64,000 bases of DNA, taken from positions 1-64,000 of the forward strand of contig UBPA01000021.1 in assembly GCA_900467185.1 (NCBI GenBank). The letters run 5' to 3'. The stretch's first letter is position 1, and each line of letters starts with the position of its first letter. A program made the translations under genes and the position numbers. The notes below the pieces were generated by a model. That model saw nothing but the letters and a program-made list of their open reading frames with translations. It was not told the origin of the DNA and did no database searches. Origin of the DNA: Hyphomicrobiales bacterium. Lineage in GTDB: Bacteria > Pseudomonadota > Alphaproteobacteria > Rhizobiales > Rhizobiaceae. This document shows positions 35,279 through 42,982 of the stretch, in pieces.

Positions 35279-35354
35279 AAAATCATCCCGATCGGTTCTT
35301 TTGACTTCCCTTCATGCCGCCTGATGATATAATCATCCCGATAGGGGTGATTAT
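35279..35354. promoter_or_regulatory. hipBA promoter/operator with palindrome over the start codon
   Basis: ATAATCATCC, CGATAG, GGGTGATTAT at 35329-35354 is a nearly perfect palindrome (one mismatch) that ends inside the hipB start codon. A TATAAT (35328-35333) overlaps its left arm. A related half-site, AATCATCCCGATCGG, lies at 35281-35295. TTGACT at 35301 could be the -35, though its spacing to the TATAAT is long (21). The layout fits autorepression by the HipB-HipA complex. Confidence 0.6.
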
Positions 35355-35580
35355 GGAAAAGATTAAAGATACGAAAAGCCTCGGCATGCTGATCCGTCAG
35401 GAGCGCAAACAACAAGGTTTAACCCAGGAGCAACTCGCCGGGGTGATTGGTGTGGGCGTACGTTTTCTGCGTGAGCTCGAGGCCGGCAAAGAGAGCTGCC
35501 AGATTGGCCGTGCGATGCAAGTCTTGGCCGGTCTTGGCCTTAGTGTTTCGGTCGGGCGTCGCCAGAGTTTGCGATCATGA
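35353..35580 (+). CDS. hipB: HipB-type antitoxin, XRE-family repressor
   Basis: A 75-residue helix-turn-helix protein starting at ATG 35353 (MEKIKDT). The HTH is seen in LGMLIRQERKQQGLTQEQLA and GVRFLRELEAGKES, typical of HipB. In HipBA pairs the antitoxin binds its operator and neutralises the HipA kinase. The stop overlaps the hipA start by four bases (ATGA), so the two are coupled. The palindrome across its start codon is the likely operator. Confidence 0.88.
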   Translation: MEKIKDTKSLGMLIRQERKQQGLTQEQLAGVIGVGVRFLRELEAGKESCQIGRAMQVLAGLGLSVSVGRRQSLRS

Positions 35581-36839
35581 CCCGGGTATTAGACGTCTAT
35601 TTTCGCGACGCCAAGGCGGGCGTACTCGGCCGGCTTGACGACGGCCTGCTGACTTTTGCCTATGATGGCGCATATCTCCTGGACCAACGATCGCGTGCGA
35701 TCTCGTTCTCGATGCCTTTGCAAGAAGAACCCTTTGGCGATCAGGTGGTGCGCCCGTTTTTTTCCGGTCTCTTGCCGGACGAGGGCGCGCGGAAACGCCT
35801 CGCTGGGGCCCTCGGCCTTTCGGCAGGCAATGCCTTCGGGCTACTGGAAGTTATCGGGGGCGAGTGCGCAGGTGCCTTGTCACTCTATCCTACCGGCACG
35901 GCGCCCCCCTCTTCTGGCCAGTCCAAAGCCGAAATTCTCACTCCAGAACGTCTGGATGAAATTCTAAGCAGGCTGCGGACCCGGCCTTTGCTTGGTGGAG
36001 ACGAGGGCATTCGCCTATCGCTCGCCGGCGCGCAGGATAAACTGGCGGTCATCGTCGATGGAGATTCCATTGCCTTGTCGAGAGATGGTCGACCAACGAC
36101 CCATATCTTGAAATCGGTCATCCAGGCGCTGGAAGGCACAGTGGAGAACGAGTATTTTTGTATGCGGCTGGCTGCTCGCCTCAAGCTGCGGGTACCCCAT
36201 GTCGAGATACGCCTAGGCGGGGCGACTGCCTTTCTCCTGGTTGAACGTTATGATCGGACGAAGGCTGCAGACGGCATCATTGAGCGCCAACACCAAGAAG
36301 ACTTTTGCCAGGCCCTTAGCGTACCGCCGGAGCTGAAGTATGAGGCCGAGGGCGGACCGGGAACAGAACGGGCTCTCGGGCTGATCGACCAGGCCTGCGC
36401 TAGACCTGTCGCGGATCGGTTACAATTCATCCGCATGCTGATCTTCCACTATCTCGTCGGCAACGCCGATGCCCACGGCAAGAACTACGCCCTGCTCTAC
36501 GGCTCCGATGAACCGGATCTAGCACCGATCTACGATGTCGTTTGCACGGCCGTTTATCCTCGCTTGTCAAAGAGGCTGGCCATGAAGATTGGCGGCCGCG
36601 ATGTGCCCGACACGATCCAGCTGAAGCATTGGACGACACTTGTGCCCGAAACCAAATCTTCTCAGCGCATCCTTGTTCGCGACCTTGCCCAAATGGCGGA
36701 AAGGATTGTGAGCGAGGCTGATGTCCTTGTTGCAGAGTTGGCAGACGAGGGGATCAATCATCCCATCCTGAGCGCAATTCGCAAGGTCATCTTAAGCCGG
36801 GCTGGTTCATTGCGGAGAGTCACGGAGCAGGTGTCTTAA
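35577..36839 (+). CDS. hipA: HipA-type serine/threonine kinase toxin
   Basis: A 420-residue HipA-family kinase. Seen: N-terminal HipA domain with PFFSGLLPDEGARKRL; SLAGAQDKLAV (the activation-loop/Ser autophosphorylation position); catalytic GNADAHGKNYALL, whose DxHxKN contains the catalytic Asp; and metal-binding APIYDVV. All key motifs are present, so it is probably an active toxin that phosphorylates a translation factor such as a glutamyl-tRNA synthetase, as known for E. coli HipA; the target here is not known. Length is usual for the family (about 420-440). Confidence 0.9.
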   Translation: MTRVLDVYFRDAKAGVLGRLDDGLLTFAYDGAYLLDQRSRAISFSMPLQEEPFGDQVVRPFFSGLLPDEGARKRLAGALGLSAGNAFGLLEVIGGECAGALSLYPTGTAPPSSGQSKAEILTPERLDEILSRLRTRPLLGGDEGIRLSLAGAQDKLAVIVDGDSIALSRDGRPTTHILKSVIQALEGTVENEYFCMRLAARLKLRVPHVEIRLGGATAFLLVERYDRTKAADGIIERQHQEDFCQALSVPPELKYEAEGGPGTERALGLIDQACARPVADRLQFIRMLIFHYLVGNADAHGKNYALLYGSDEPDLAPIYDVVCTAVYPRLSKRLAMKIGGRDVPDTIQLKHWTTLVPETKSSQRILVRDLAQMAERIVSEADVLVAELADEGINHPILSAIRKVILSRAGSLRRVTEQVS

Positions 36840-36886
36840 GTATCTGAATGGTATCGGATATCCAGCGCTCTGTCCTTCGACCAACA

Positions 36887-36914
36887 GGTCGGTGGTTCGA
36901 ACTGTTTCAAGGCG
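36887..36914 (+). repeat. tRNA T-arm-like repeat, copy B
   Basis: GGTCGGT, GGTTCGA, then CTGTTTCAAGGCG. Upstream, GCGCTCTGT and CAACAG resemble part of a tRNA anticodon arm, so this copy looks most like a decayed tRNA. It lies at the right edge of the HNH-hipBA segment, before the sugar locus. Related to copies at 23821 and 45934. Confidence 0.4.
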
Positions 36915-37035
36915 TGAAAAGCTTCTTACGAGCTTTCGGAATTCGACCGTCCGAAGGCACTGAAATCGCCGCAAAGCGCAATAGGTGGCGTCGCCTATCG
37001 ATATTGGCGGATGGCTGATGCGTTCCGGGGAGTAT

Positions 37036-38055
37036 TCACGAAGCCGAGGGATCCTTCACAAGCTTGGCGCTAACAAGGACTTCCCGCGGTGCCTGTTTGC
37101 GCCAGACTTTCTGGAAGCTCTCGACAACGTTGTCGCTGGACACGGCAAGGCCTGGAAGGGCGACCCAGTCCGGTGTCTGCCTTCCCAGAAGAGCCAGCAC
37201 GCAGGTCTGTGCCACGGCGACACCCTGCAGATAAGGCTGTTGAGCAGCGATGCCGCAGATCATGCCATCAGAGGCGAGGTTGATGGCGGCCTCGCGTCCG
37301 AGATCGACGGTCGTCACCTGCAGGTGGTGACCTGCCCGTTCCAGCGCCTTGACCACTTCCATGGCAGGCGTATCCCAGACGACGAAAAAGCCCACGATGT
37401 CGTCATGGCGTTCTAACAGCGCCAGAGCGTCGGTTCCGGCGGTTTGGATGCTGTCGAATTTGCGGACATGCAGACGGATGTCAGGGCGGTTGGTCAGCAT
37501 CCATTTGTTGAAGGCGATTTCCCGCTCATTGGTTGCGAAGAATTCGGCATGATACGAAAGCACGCCCACGGCAGCCCCGTCCGCCAGCCGCTTCGCCAGA
37601 AACGCGGCTGCAATCGTTCCGAGGCCGAAATTATCGGCCGAAACCAGCGCAACGTAATCGGAGCCGGGAAGAAGGCCTGTCGGGACGTTATCGAGGAGAA
37701 GCAGCCTTATCCCCGCCTGCGAAACGCGCCGGTGCGCATTGGCGACAGCAGAATTGGCGACCGGGATGGAGATGATCGCGTCCGGCTTTTCGCCGCGCAA
37801 GCGATCGAGCGCGGCAACCTGCGCTTCCGGGGCGAAGCCGCAATCGACAACCTCGATTACGGCGGTTTCGCAATCGCCGAAGGTCGCCATGATGCCGGCG
37901 ATCTGCTGTTTTGCCCAATCACTGGCGATGGTGTGCAGGACGATCGCGACGCGGAAGCGCCCCATGCGGGCGGCGGCAATGTCGTCAGCAAGCAACGCGA
38001 TGCGCTCGGGCGGCGCTGCGCGTTCACCATGTGGCCCCAATCCGGATATCGTCAT
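37036..38055 (-). CDS. Cytoplasmic periplasmic-binding-protein homologue (no signal peptide)
   Basis: A 339-residue protein of the ribose-type binding-protein fold, starting at ATG 38055 (MTISGLG). It aligns along its length with the secreted binding protein at 40567: VAIVLHTIASDWAKQQI versus AAIVMHYGGNDWSQAQI, IISIPV versus IVSIPT, LLLDNVPTG versus VFMDNVPAG, SADNFG versus SADNYG, VWDTPA versus VWDVPA. Unlike that protein it has no signal peptide and no HTH. It sits directly downstream of the ROK regulator gene (40-base gap) on the same strand. A role as a cytoplasmic ligand sensor or scavenger is possible; I know of no direct precedent for this exact pair. Confidence 0.75.
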   Translation of the reverse strand: MTISGLGPHGERAAPPERIALLADDIAAARMGRFRVAIVLHTIASDWAKQQIAGIMATFGDCETAVIEVVDCGFAPEAQVAALDRLRGEKPDAIISIPVANSAVANAHRRVSQAGIRLLLLDNVPTGLLPGSDYVALVSADNFGLGTIAAAFLAKRLADGAAVGVLSYHAEFFATNEREIAFNKWMLTNRPDIRLHVRKFDSIQTAGTDALALLERHDDIVGFFVVWDTPAMEVVKALERAGHHLQVTTVDLGREAAINLASDGMICGIAAQQPYLQGVAVAQTCVLALLGRQTPDWVALPGLAVSSDNVVESFQKVWRKQAPREVLVSAKLVKDPSAS

Positions 38056-38095
38056 TGCATGGATCTCGTTGTTGCTCGAAAGCCGGTACTGCGCA

Positions 38096-39445
38096 TCAGG
38101 GTGCAATTGCCGGACGATCTTGCTCTGCAGTAATACTGGCCCGCTTCGTAGCACAGGACGTGCGCAGCGCTAGGAAGACGGGGTGGGCGAGGGGCGTGCC
38201 GTGCACGATCCAGTCCTTCAGGCATCCCGGCTCGAACAGGCTTTCCACAACCACCATGGCTGCGCCAACGAGCCCTGCGGAACTGCTCATCTGCGACTTC
38301 GCAATGATCAGGTCGCGCGTGACCAGGGGGTGGCTTTCTCCATAGACCGTTTCGCGAACGGCGGCGAGCAGGAGATCATTGGTCTGCGCCATTGTGCCGG
38401 ACAGAATGATCAGGTCCGGATTGAGCATGTTGGCGAGCATCGCAACCGAATGGCCGATCATGCGTCCGCTGATTCCGAGGATTTCCATGGAGGCTGGATC
38501 GCCGGATTGTGCGGCCTGGCTGACTTCGATGGCGCCAACATCGCCACCCCGGCGCAGGGTATCAGCGAGCAACGGGCTTTTTCCCGATTGCGCCGCCGCC
38601 AGACCCTCGCGTGCGATCATGTCGCTGCCGGCAAGGGCGTCGAGCGTTGAGGCCCGGTCACCTGCCTGCACCGGCATCTGTCCGATCAGGCCGGAAGCGC
38701 CCTGGGCGCCGCGATAGAGCCGCCCGTCGAAAATCAGCCCGGCGCCGATGCGTTTTCCAACTTTGATGAACAGCATGTTGCGCGCGGTTTGCCCCGCACC
38801 CGCAAAGCGCTCGCCCATGGTCATGGTCTCGATGCTGGAGCGCAACCAGACCGGCGCACCAAATCGATCGACAAGCGTTTCCACGAAGGGAAAATCTTCC
38901 CAGGCCGGCAGAAAGGATGGCGTTTTTTCCATGAACGGCTTCTCGTCGCCCTCGCTGACGGGGCCGGGAACCGAGACCGCCATACCCCAGACCGGCATAT
39001 CCGGCGCGTGTTTGGCGATCAGCCAGTCAAACAGCGCGAGAATGCGTTGCAAGGTCGACGCCGCATCCGCGCCGAGATCGATGGCCTCGTGGTGCTCCGT
39101 GAAGAGCCGGCCCGAAAGATCGGCGATACCGACGCCCAGCGCCGACTGATCCAGAGTCGCGACGAGAACGCAGCCGAGATCGGTCCTGAACCGGACGAGG
39201 CGCGGAGCCCGTCCGCCGCTGGCAATGCCGAGTTCACTTTCGACAATCAGCCCGATCTCCGAAAGGGTAGCCAGGCGGTCGGCGACCACAGCCCGTCCTA
39301 GTTCGCTTTCGCGCTCCAGTTCCTGTCGCGTCGTCGCCTTGCCCGACCGGATCAGGTTCAGGAGAGCACCAAGGCTAGCCGCGGCTGAGTCACGCGTCGT
39401 TGGTCGGCCTTTTCCACGTATCCGGGAAGTCGAGGCAATGGGCAT
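38096..39445 (-). CDS. ROK-family transcriptional regulator
   Basis: A 449-residue ROK repressor. An N-terminal winged helix (ALLNLIRSGKATTRQELERESE, then LATLSEIGLIVES) precedes an actin-like sugar-binding domain (SVPGPVS, FIKVGKRIGAGLI, AQGASGLIGQM, NPDLIILSG). The usual zinc motif (CxCGxxGCxE) expected after the GLIGQM segment is missing: the equivalent stretch has no cysteine. It is divergent from the sugar operon at 39698 and is its likely repressor, with sugar binding as the release signal. The loss of zinc is unusual but is seen in some family members. Confidence 0.85.
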   Translation of the reverse strand: MPIASTSRIRGKGRPTTRDSAAASLGALLNLIRSGKATTRQELERESELGRAVVADRLATLSEIGLIVESELGIASGGRAPRLVRFRTDLGCVLVATLDQSALGVGIADLSGRLFTEHHEAIDLGADAASTLQRILALFDWLIAKHAPDMPVWGMAVSVPGPVSEGDEKPFMEKTPSFLPAWEDFPFVETLVDRFGAPVWLRSSIETMTMGERFAGAGQTARNMLFIKVGKRIGAGLIFDGRLYRGAQGASGLIGQMPVQAGDRASTLDALAGSDMIAREGLAAAQSGKSPLLADTLRRGGDVGAIEVSQAAQSGDPASMEILGISGRMIGHSVAMLANMLNPDLIILSGTMAQTNDLLLAAVRETVYGESHPLVTRDLIIAKSQMSSSAGLVGAAMVVVESLFEPGCLKDWIVHGTPLAHPVFLALRTSCATKRASITAEQDRPAIAP

Positions 39446-39547
39446 GCTGCCATATTCCCTTAGGCGTTGGATTATGAGGCCTCGTATTTCAGCGCCGATG
39501 CCCCTTCCATTGGATAAATTGAACCCATGTGTAGGGCAAGACCAAAC

Positions 39548-39600
39548 TTATGCTGGAAATATGCAAAAGATTGGTGACTTGTGCATAAATAATGTTGACT
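39548..39600. promoter_or_regulatory. Divergent control region of the sugar operon
   Basis: The 252 bases between the ROK gene and the TIM-barrel gene contain an inverted pair TTATGC (39548-39553) and GCATAA (39583-39588), followed by TTGACT (39595-39600), a possible -35 for the rightward operon with a poor -10. The inverted pair is a candidate ROK operator. Nothing else is evident in this gap. Confidence 0.3.
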
Positions 39601-39697
39601 TACAAATTAATCGCTCATAGCGTCTCAGTGGGAAAGCGGCGGTGTCGCGAAATGCGTGCGGGCAGGGAGCCTTTCGTTCGCAGCGGAGGAGTACAGA

Positions 39698-40510
39698 ATG
39701 TCGGACTGGAAGCTGGCGTATCACGCCAATTGCTGGGGCATGCTTGGTGGCAACGCCCAGGGTGTGACCTCGATCACGGAGCTCAGCTATCGCACGTTTG
39801 GCGACATGGATCGCGCCTTCGACGAGATCGCCGCGGCGGGCTATGAAGGCGTCGAGCTGTTCGACGGAAACCTGCTCGACCACAGCGCCGCCGAGCTCCG
39901 CAAGGCCCTTGCCAACAGCGGCCTGACGCTGGTGGCGGCCTATGCCGGCGGCAATTTCATTTTCGACGATATCCTGCCGGAAGAGCTTGCCCGGGTTACC
40001 CGTGCCGCTGATCGCGCCGCCGAATTGGACGCGCCGCACCTGGTCGTCGGGGGCGGGGCCAAGCGTTTCGACGGTATCCGAGACGAGGACTATGTGAAGC
40101 TCGGCGCAGCTCTGGACATGGTGAAGGTGATCGCCGAGGCCCACGGGCTACGCGGCCATTATCACCCCCATCTTTCGACGATCGTCGAAGGGCCCGACAC
40201 GGTAGATCGGATCTTCGGTCTGACATCGATCGATTTCTGCCCGGACACGGCGCATCTGGCTGCGGCCGGCGGCGATCCGGCAAAGCTCATCCGCGATCAT
40301 GCATCGCGCATTTCCTACGTCCACCTGAAGGGCTTCCAGAAGGAACCCTTCGCCTTCACGCCGCTTGATCGCGGCGATGTGCCGACCGGCCCCATCCTTG
40401 CCGCCCTGCGGGAGACAGGGTTCAAGGGTTGGGTCTGCACCGAACTCGATGCCTGGTCCGATCCCGCCGAAGGCGCTCGCATCAGCATGGACTATCTGAA
40501 AGAGGCCTGA
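39698..40510 (+). CDS. Sugar phosphate isomerase/epimerase family TIM-barrel protein
   Basis: A 270-residue AP-endonuclease-2-type TIM barrel starting at ATG 39698 with GGAGGAG just upstream. Family features: YEGVELFDGNLL, HPHLSTIVEGPDTVD, FCPDTAHLAAAGGDP, ISYVHLKGF, GWVCTELDAW; the Glu, Asp and His residues in these segments are the usual metal ligands. Members isomerise or epimerise sugars, keto-sugars or inositols. The first gene of the operon; with the Gfo/Idh/MocA dehydrogenase it likely converts the imported sugar or polyol. Substrate not readable. Confidence 0.85.
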   Translation: MSDWKLAYHANCWGMLGGNAQGVTSITELSYRTFGDMDRAFDEIAAAGYEGVELFDGNLLDHSAAELRKALANSGLTLVAAYAGGNFIFDDILPEELARVTRAADRAAELDAPHLVVGGGAKRFDGIRDEDYVKLGAALDMVKVIAEAHGLRGHYHPHLSTIVEGPDTVDRIFGLTSIDFCPDTAHLAAAGGDPAKLIRDHASRISYVHLKGFQKEPFAFTPLDRGDVPTGPILAALRETGFKGWVCTELDAWSDPAEGARISMDYLKEA

Positions 40511-40566
40511 CGGCCTTGGTACGCTTAGAGGCAACGCCGCCTCGACTTCTTGGGAGGAGAAGAACC

Positions 40567-41688
40567 ATGATAACCAGACGAACCCTGCTTGCAACCAGCG
40601 CGATCTTTGCCTTGACCCTGTCGAACGCCGCACCGGCCTTCGCCGATCCGGATGCGGCTCTTGCCAAGCTGCAGGAAACCGTTCTGTCCAAGGGACCGAA
40701 CGGCGAAGATCCGGCAGCCGCGTCTTCGGTCACGTTGACGGACGAGGAATTGGCCACGATCAAGGGCATGAACGCCACGGCGGCCATCGTCATGCACTAT
40801 GGCGGCAACGACTGGAGCCAGGCGCAAATCAATGGCCTGCAGACGCAGTTCGCAGCCATGGGCATCAAGGTGATCGCCGTCACCGACGCCGGCTTCAAGC
40901 CTGAAAAACAGGTCGCCGACCTTGAAACCATCATGGCGCAGAAGCCCAGCATCATCGTCTCGATCCCGACCGATCCTGTTGCAACGGCCGTGGCCTACAA
41001 GGCGGCTGCGGATGCCGGTGTGAAGCTGGTGTTCATGGATAATGTTCCAGCGGGTTTCACGTCCGGCAAGGAATACGTATCCTCAGTGTCGGCAGACAAT
41101 TACGGCAATGGCGTCGCCTCCGCCCATCTGATGGCCAAGGCCCTCGGCGGCAAGGGCGAGATCGGTCTTGTCTTTCACGCAGCCGACTTCTTTGTCACCA
41201 AGCAGCGCTATGAGGCGTTCAAGGCAACGATCGCGTCGGACTATCCAGACATCAAGATCGTAGCCGAACAGGGCATCGGCGGTCCGGACTTTTCCGGTGA
41301 CGCCGACAAGGCGGCCAGCGCGATGCTGACCTCCAACCCCGGCCTGAACGGCATCTGGGCCGTCTGGGACGTGCCAGCGGAGGGCGTCATTTCGGCGGCC
41401 CGCGTTGCCGGTCGCGACGACCTCGTCATCACCACCATCGATCTTGGCGAGAACGTTGCCATCTCCATGGCGCAGGGCGGTTTCATCAAGGGTCTTGGCG
41501 CACAGCGTCCCTACTCGCAGGGTGTCACCGAGGCGATGCTGGCGGGCTACGGCCTGCTCGGCAAGCAGGCCCCGGCTTTCGTCGCGCTCCCCGCCCTTCC
41601 TGTCACCAAGGAAACCCTGGTCGAGGGATGGAAGGCTGTCTACAACACCGAGCCGACCGCCAACGTGAAAACCAGCCTCGGACAATAA
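40567..41688 (+). CDS. Sugar ABC transporter periplasmic binding protein (RbsB type)
   Basis: A 373-residue ribose-family binding protein starting at ATG 40567 behind GGGAGGAG. A signal peptide is clear: MITRRTLLATSAIFALTLSN followed by APAFA. Then a Peripla_BP_4 domain (AAIVMHYGGNDW, IVSIPTDPVATAV, VFMDNVPAG, SADNYGNGVASAHLM, TTIDLGENVA). It works with the RbsA-type ATPase and the RbsC-type permease encoded downstream. It is a paralogue of the signal-less protein at 37036. A stem-loop follows at 41716-41739. The sugar is unknown. Confidence 0.9.
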   Translation: MITRRTLLATSAIFALTLSNAAPAFADPDAALAKLQETVLSKGPNGEDPAAASSVTLTDEELATIKGMNATAAIVMHYGGNDWSQAQINGLQTQFAAMGIKVIAVTDAGFKPEKQVADLETIMAQKPSIIVSIPTDPVATAVAYKAAADAGVKLVFMDNVPAGFTSGKEYVSSVSADNYGNGVASAHLMAKALGGKGEIGLVFHAADFFVTKQRYEAFKATIASDYPDIKIVAEQGIGGPDFSGDADKAASAMLTSNPGLNGIWAVWDVPAEGVISAARVAGRDDLVITTIDLGENVAISMAQGGFIKGLGAQRPYSQGVTEAMLAGYGLLGKQAPAFVALPALPVTKETLVEGWKAVYNTEPTANVKTSLGQ

Positions 41689-41715
41689 GTCTGTCCCGGC
41701 ATCACTGACGTGTCC

Positions 41716-41739
41716 GCGGGTGGTGCTAGCGCCGCCCGC
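41716..41739. terminator. Stem-loop after the sugar-binding-protein gene
   Basis: Arms GCGGGTGG (41716-41723) and CCGCCCGC (41732-41739), one G-T pair, around an eight-base loop. No T-tract. Such hairpins after binding-protein genes often protect the upstream transcript and set higher levels of that protein than of the membrane parts. Confidence 0.5.
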
Positions 41740-41809
41740 TCCTGAAGCCCGTAGGGCCGTTCAGATCAGACCGGGCCAACGCCCGCCCCTTCATTGACGG
41801 AGAAAGACG

Positions 41810-42982
41810 ATGACCAAAGTGATGAACGTCGCCATGATTGGTGGCGGCTTCATGGGCAAGGCGCATGCCATGGCCTATGCTTCCATGCCGATGTTCTTCT
41901 GGCCGGCACCGGCCATCCCGCACCGCAAGGTCGTTGTCGACGTGACGGATGCGATGGCGCAAACCGCCCGCGACCGCTACGGCTTCGAGGAGGCATCGAG
42001 CGACTGGCGCGCGGTTGTCGCGCGGCCGGACATCGACGTAATCGATATCTGCACGCCCAACAATGTCCACGCCGAAATCGCGATTGCCGCCGCCGAGGCC
42101 GGCAAGCACATCATTTGCGAAAAGCCACTTGCCCGCACAGTCGAGGAGGCCCGCGCCATGGCCGCTGCCGTCAAGACGGCCGGCGTCATTCACATGGTCG
42201 CCTTCAACTATCGCCGCACGCCGGCGGTGGCGCTTGCCAAAAAATACATTGAGGAGGGTCGCATCGGCCGGATTCTCAACTTTCGCGGCACTTATCTGCA
42301 GGATTGGTCCGCCGACCCGGATGGTCCGCTGTCCTGGCGTTTCCAGAAGAAGATCGCGGGCTCAGGCACGGTTGGCGACATCGCCACCCATGTGGTCGAT
42401 CTCGCACACTATCTTGTCGGGCCGATCGAGACGGTCAACGCGATCACCACCACCTACAACAAGACCCGACCCTTGCAGCAGGGTGGCGTCGACAAGCTGG
42501 GTGCTTCCGAGAAGGCATCGGGCGATGTCGAGCGCGGCGAGGTGGATGTGGACGATGAAGTTATCAGCATGTTGCGCTTCGAAAACGGCGCGATCGGTAG
42601 CCTCGAGGCGACGCGCAACGCCTATGGCCGCAACAACTTCATCACGCTGGAAATCCACGGCACCAAGGGCTCCATCCATTTCAACTACGAGCGCCGCGAC
42701 GAACTGCAGGTGATGTTTGCCGATGATCCGGCTGACAGTCGCGGTTTCAGAACCGTCTACACCGGTCCGGCCCATCCCTATGGAGACGGTCTCTGGCCGA
42801 TCCCGGGCCTCGGCATCGGCTATTCCGAGACCAAGATCGTCGAGTGCTTCGATTTTTTCACGGCGATCAAGACTGGACGGCTGCCCTCGCCGAACTTCGA
42901 CGACGGCCTGTTGACGGAACTGGTCGCGGATGCCCTCCTTCGTTCGGGAGAAACCGGAGTGTGGGAGCGCGTAGGCAGATGA
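41810..42982 (+). CDS. Gfo/Idh/MocA-family oxidoreductase
   Basis: A 390-residue NAD(P)-dependent sugar or polyol dehydrogenase. The Rossmann start is clear (VAMIGGGFMGKAHAMAY), as is the family motif EKPLARTVEEARAM with the catalytic Lys, and the C-terminal domain with GDIATHVVDLAHYLVGP (His in the usual catalytic position). A GACGGAGAAAGACG stretch before the ATG can serve as ribosome site. It overlaps the ATPase gene by ATGA. It probably oxidises the imported sugar or inositol-like compound, working with the isomerase encoded at 39698. Confidence 0.88.
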   Translation: MTKVMNVAMIGGGFMGKAHAMAYASMPMFFWPAPAIPHRKVVVDVTDAMAQTARDRYGFEEASSDWRAVVARPDIDVIDICTPNNVHAEIAIAAAEAGKHIICEKPLARTVEEARAMAAAVKTAGVIHMVAFNYRRTPAVALAKKYIEEGRIGRILNFRGTYLQDWSADPDGPLSWRFQKKIAGSGTVGDIATHVVDLAHYLVGPIETVNAITTTYNKTRPLQQGGVDKLGASEKASGDVERGEVDVDDEVISMLRFENGAIGSLEATRNAYGRNNFITLEIHGTKGSIHFNYERRDELQVMFADDPADSRGFRTVYTGPAHPYGDGLWPIPGLGIGYSETKIVECFDFFTAIKTGRLPSPNFDDGLLTELVADALLRSGETGVWERVGR

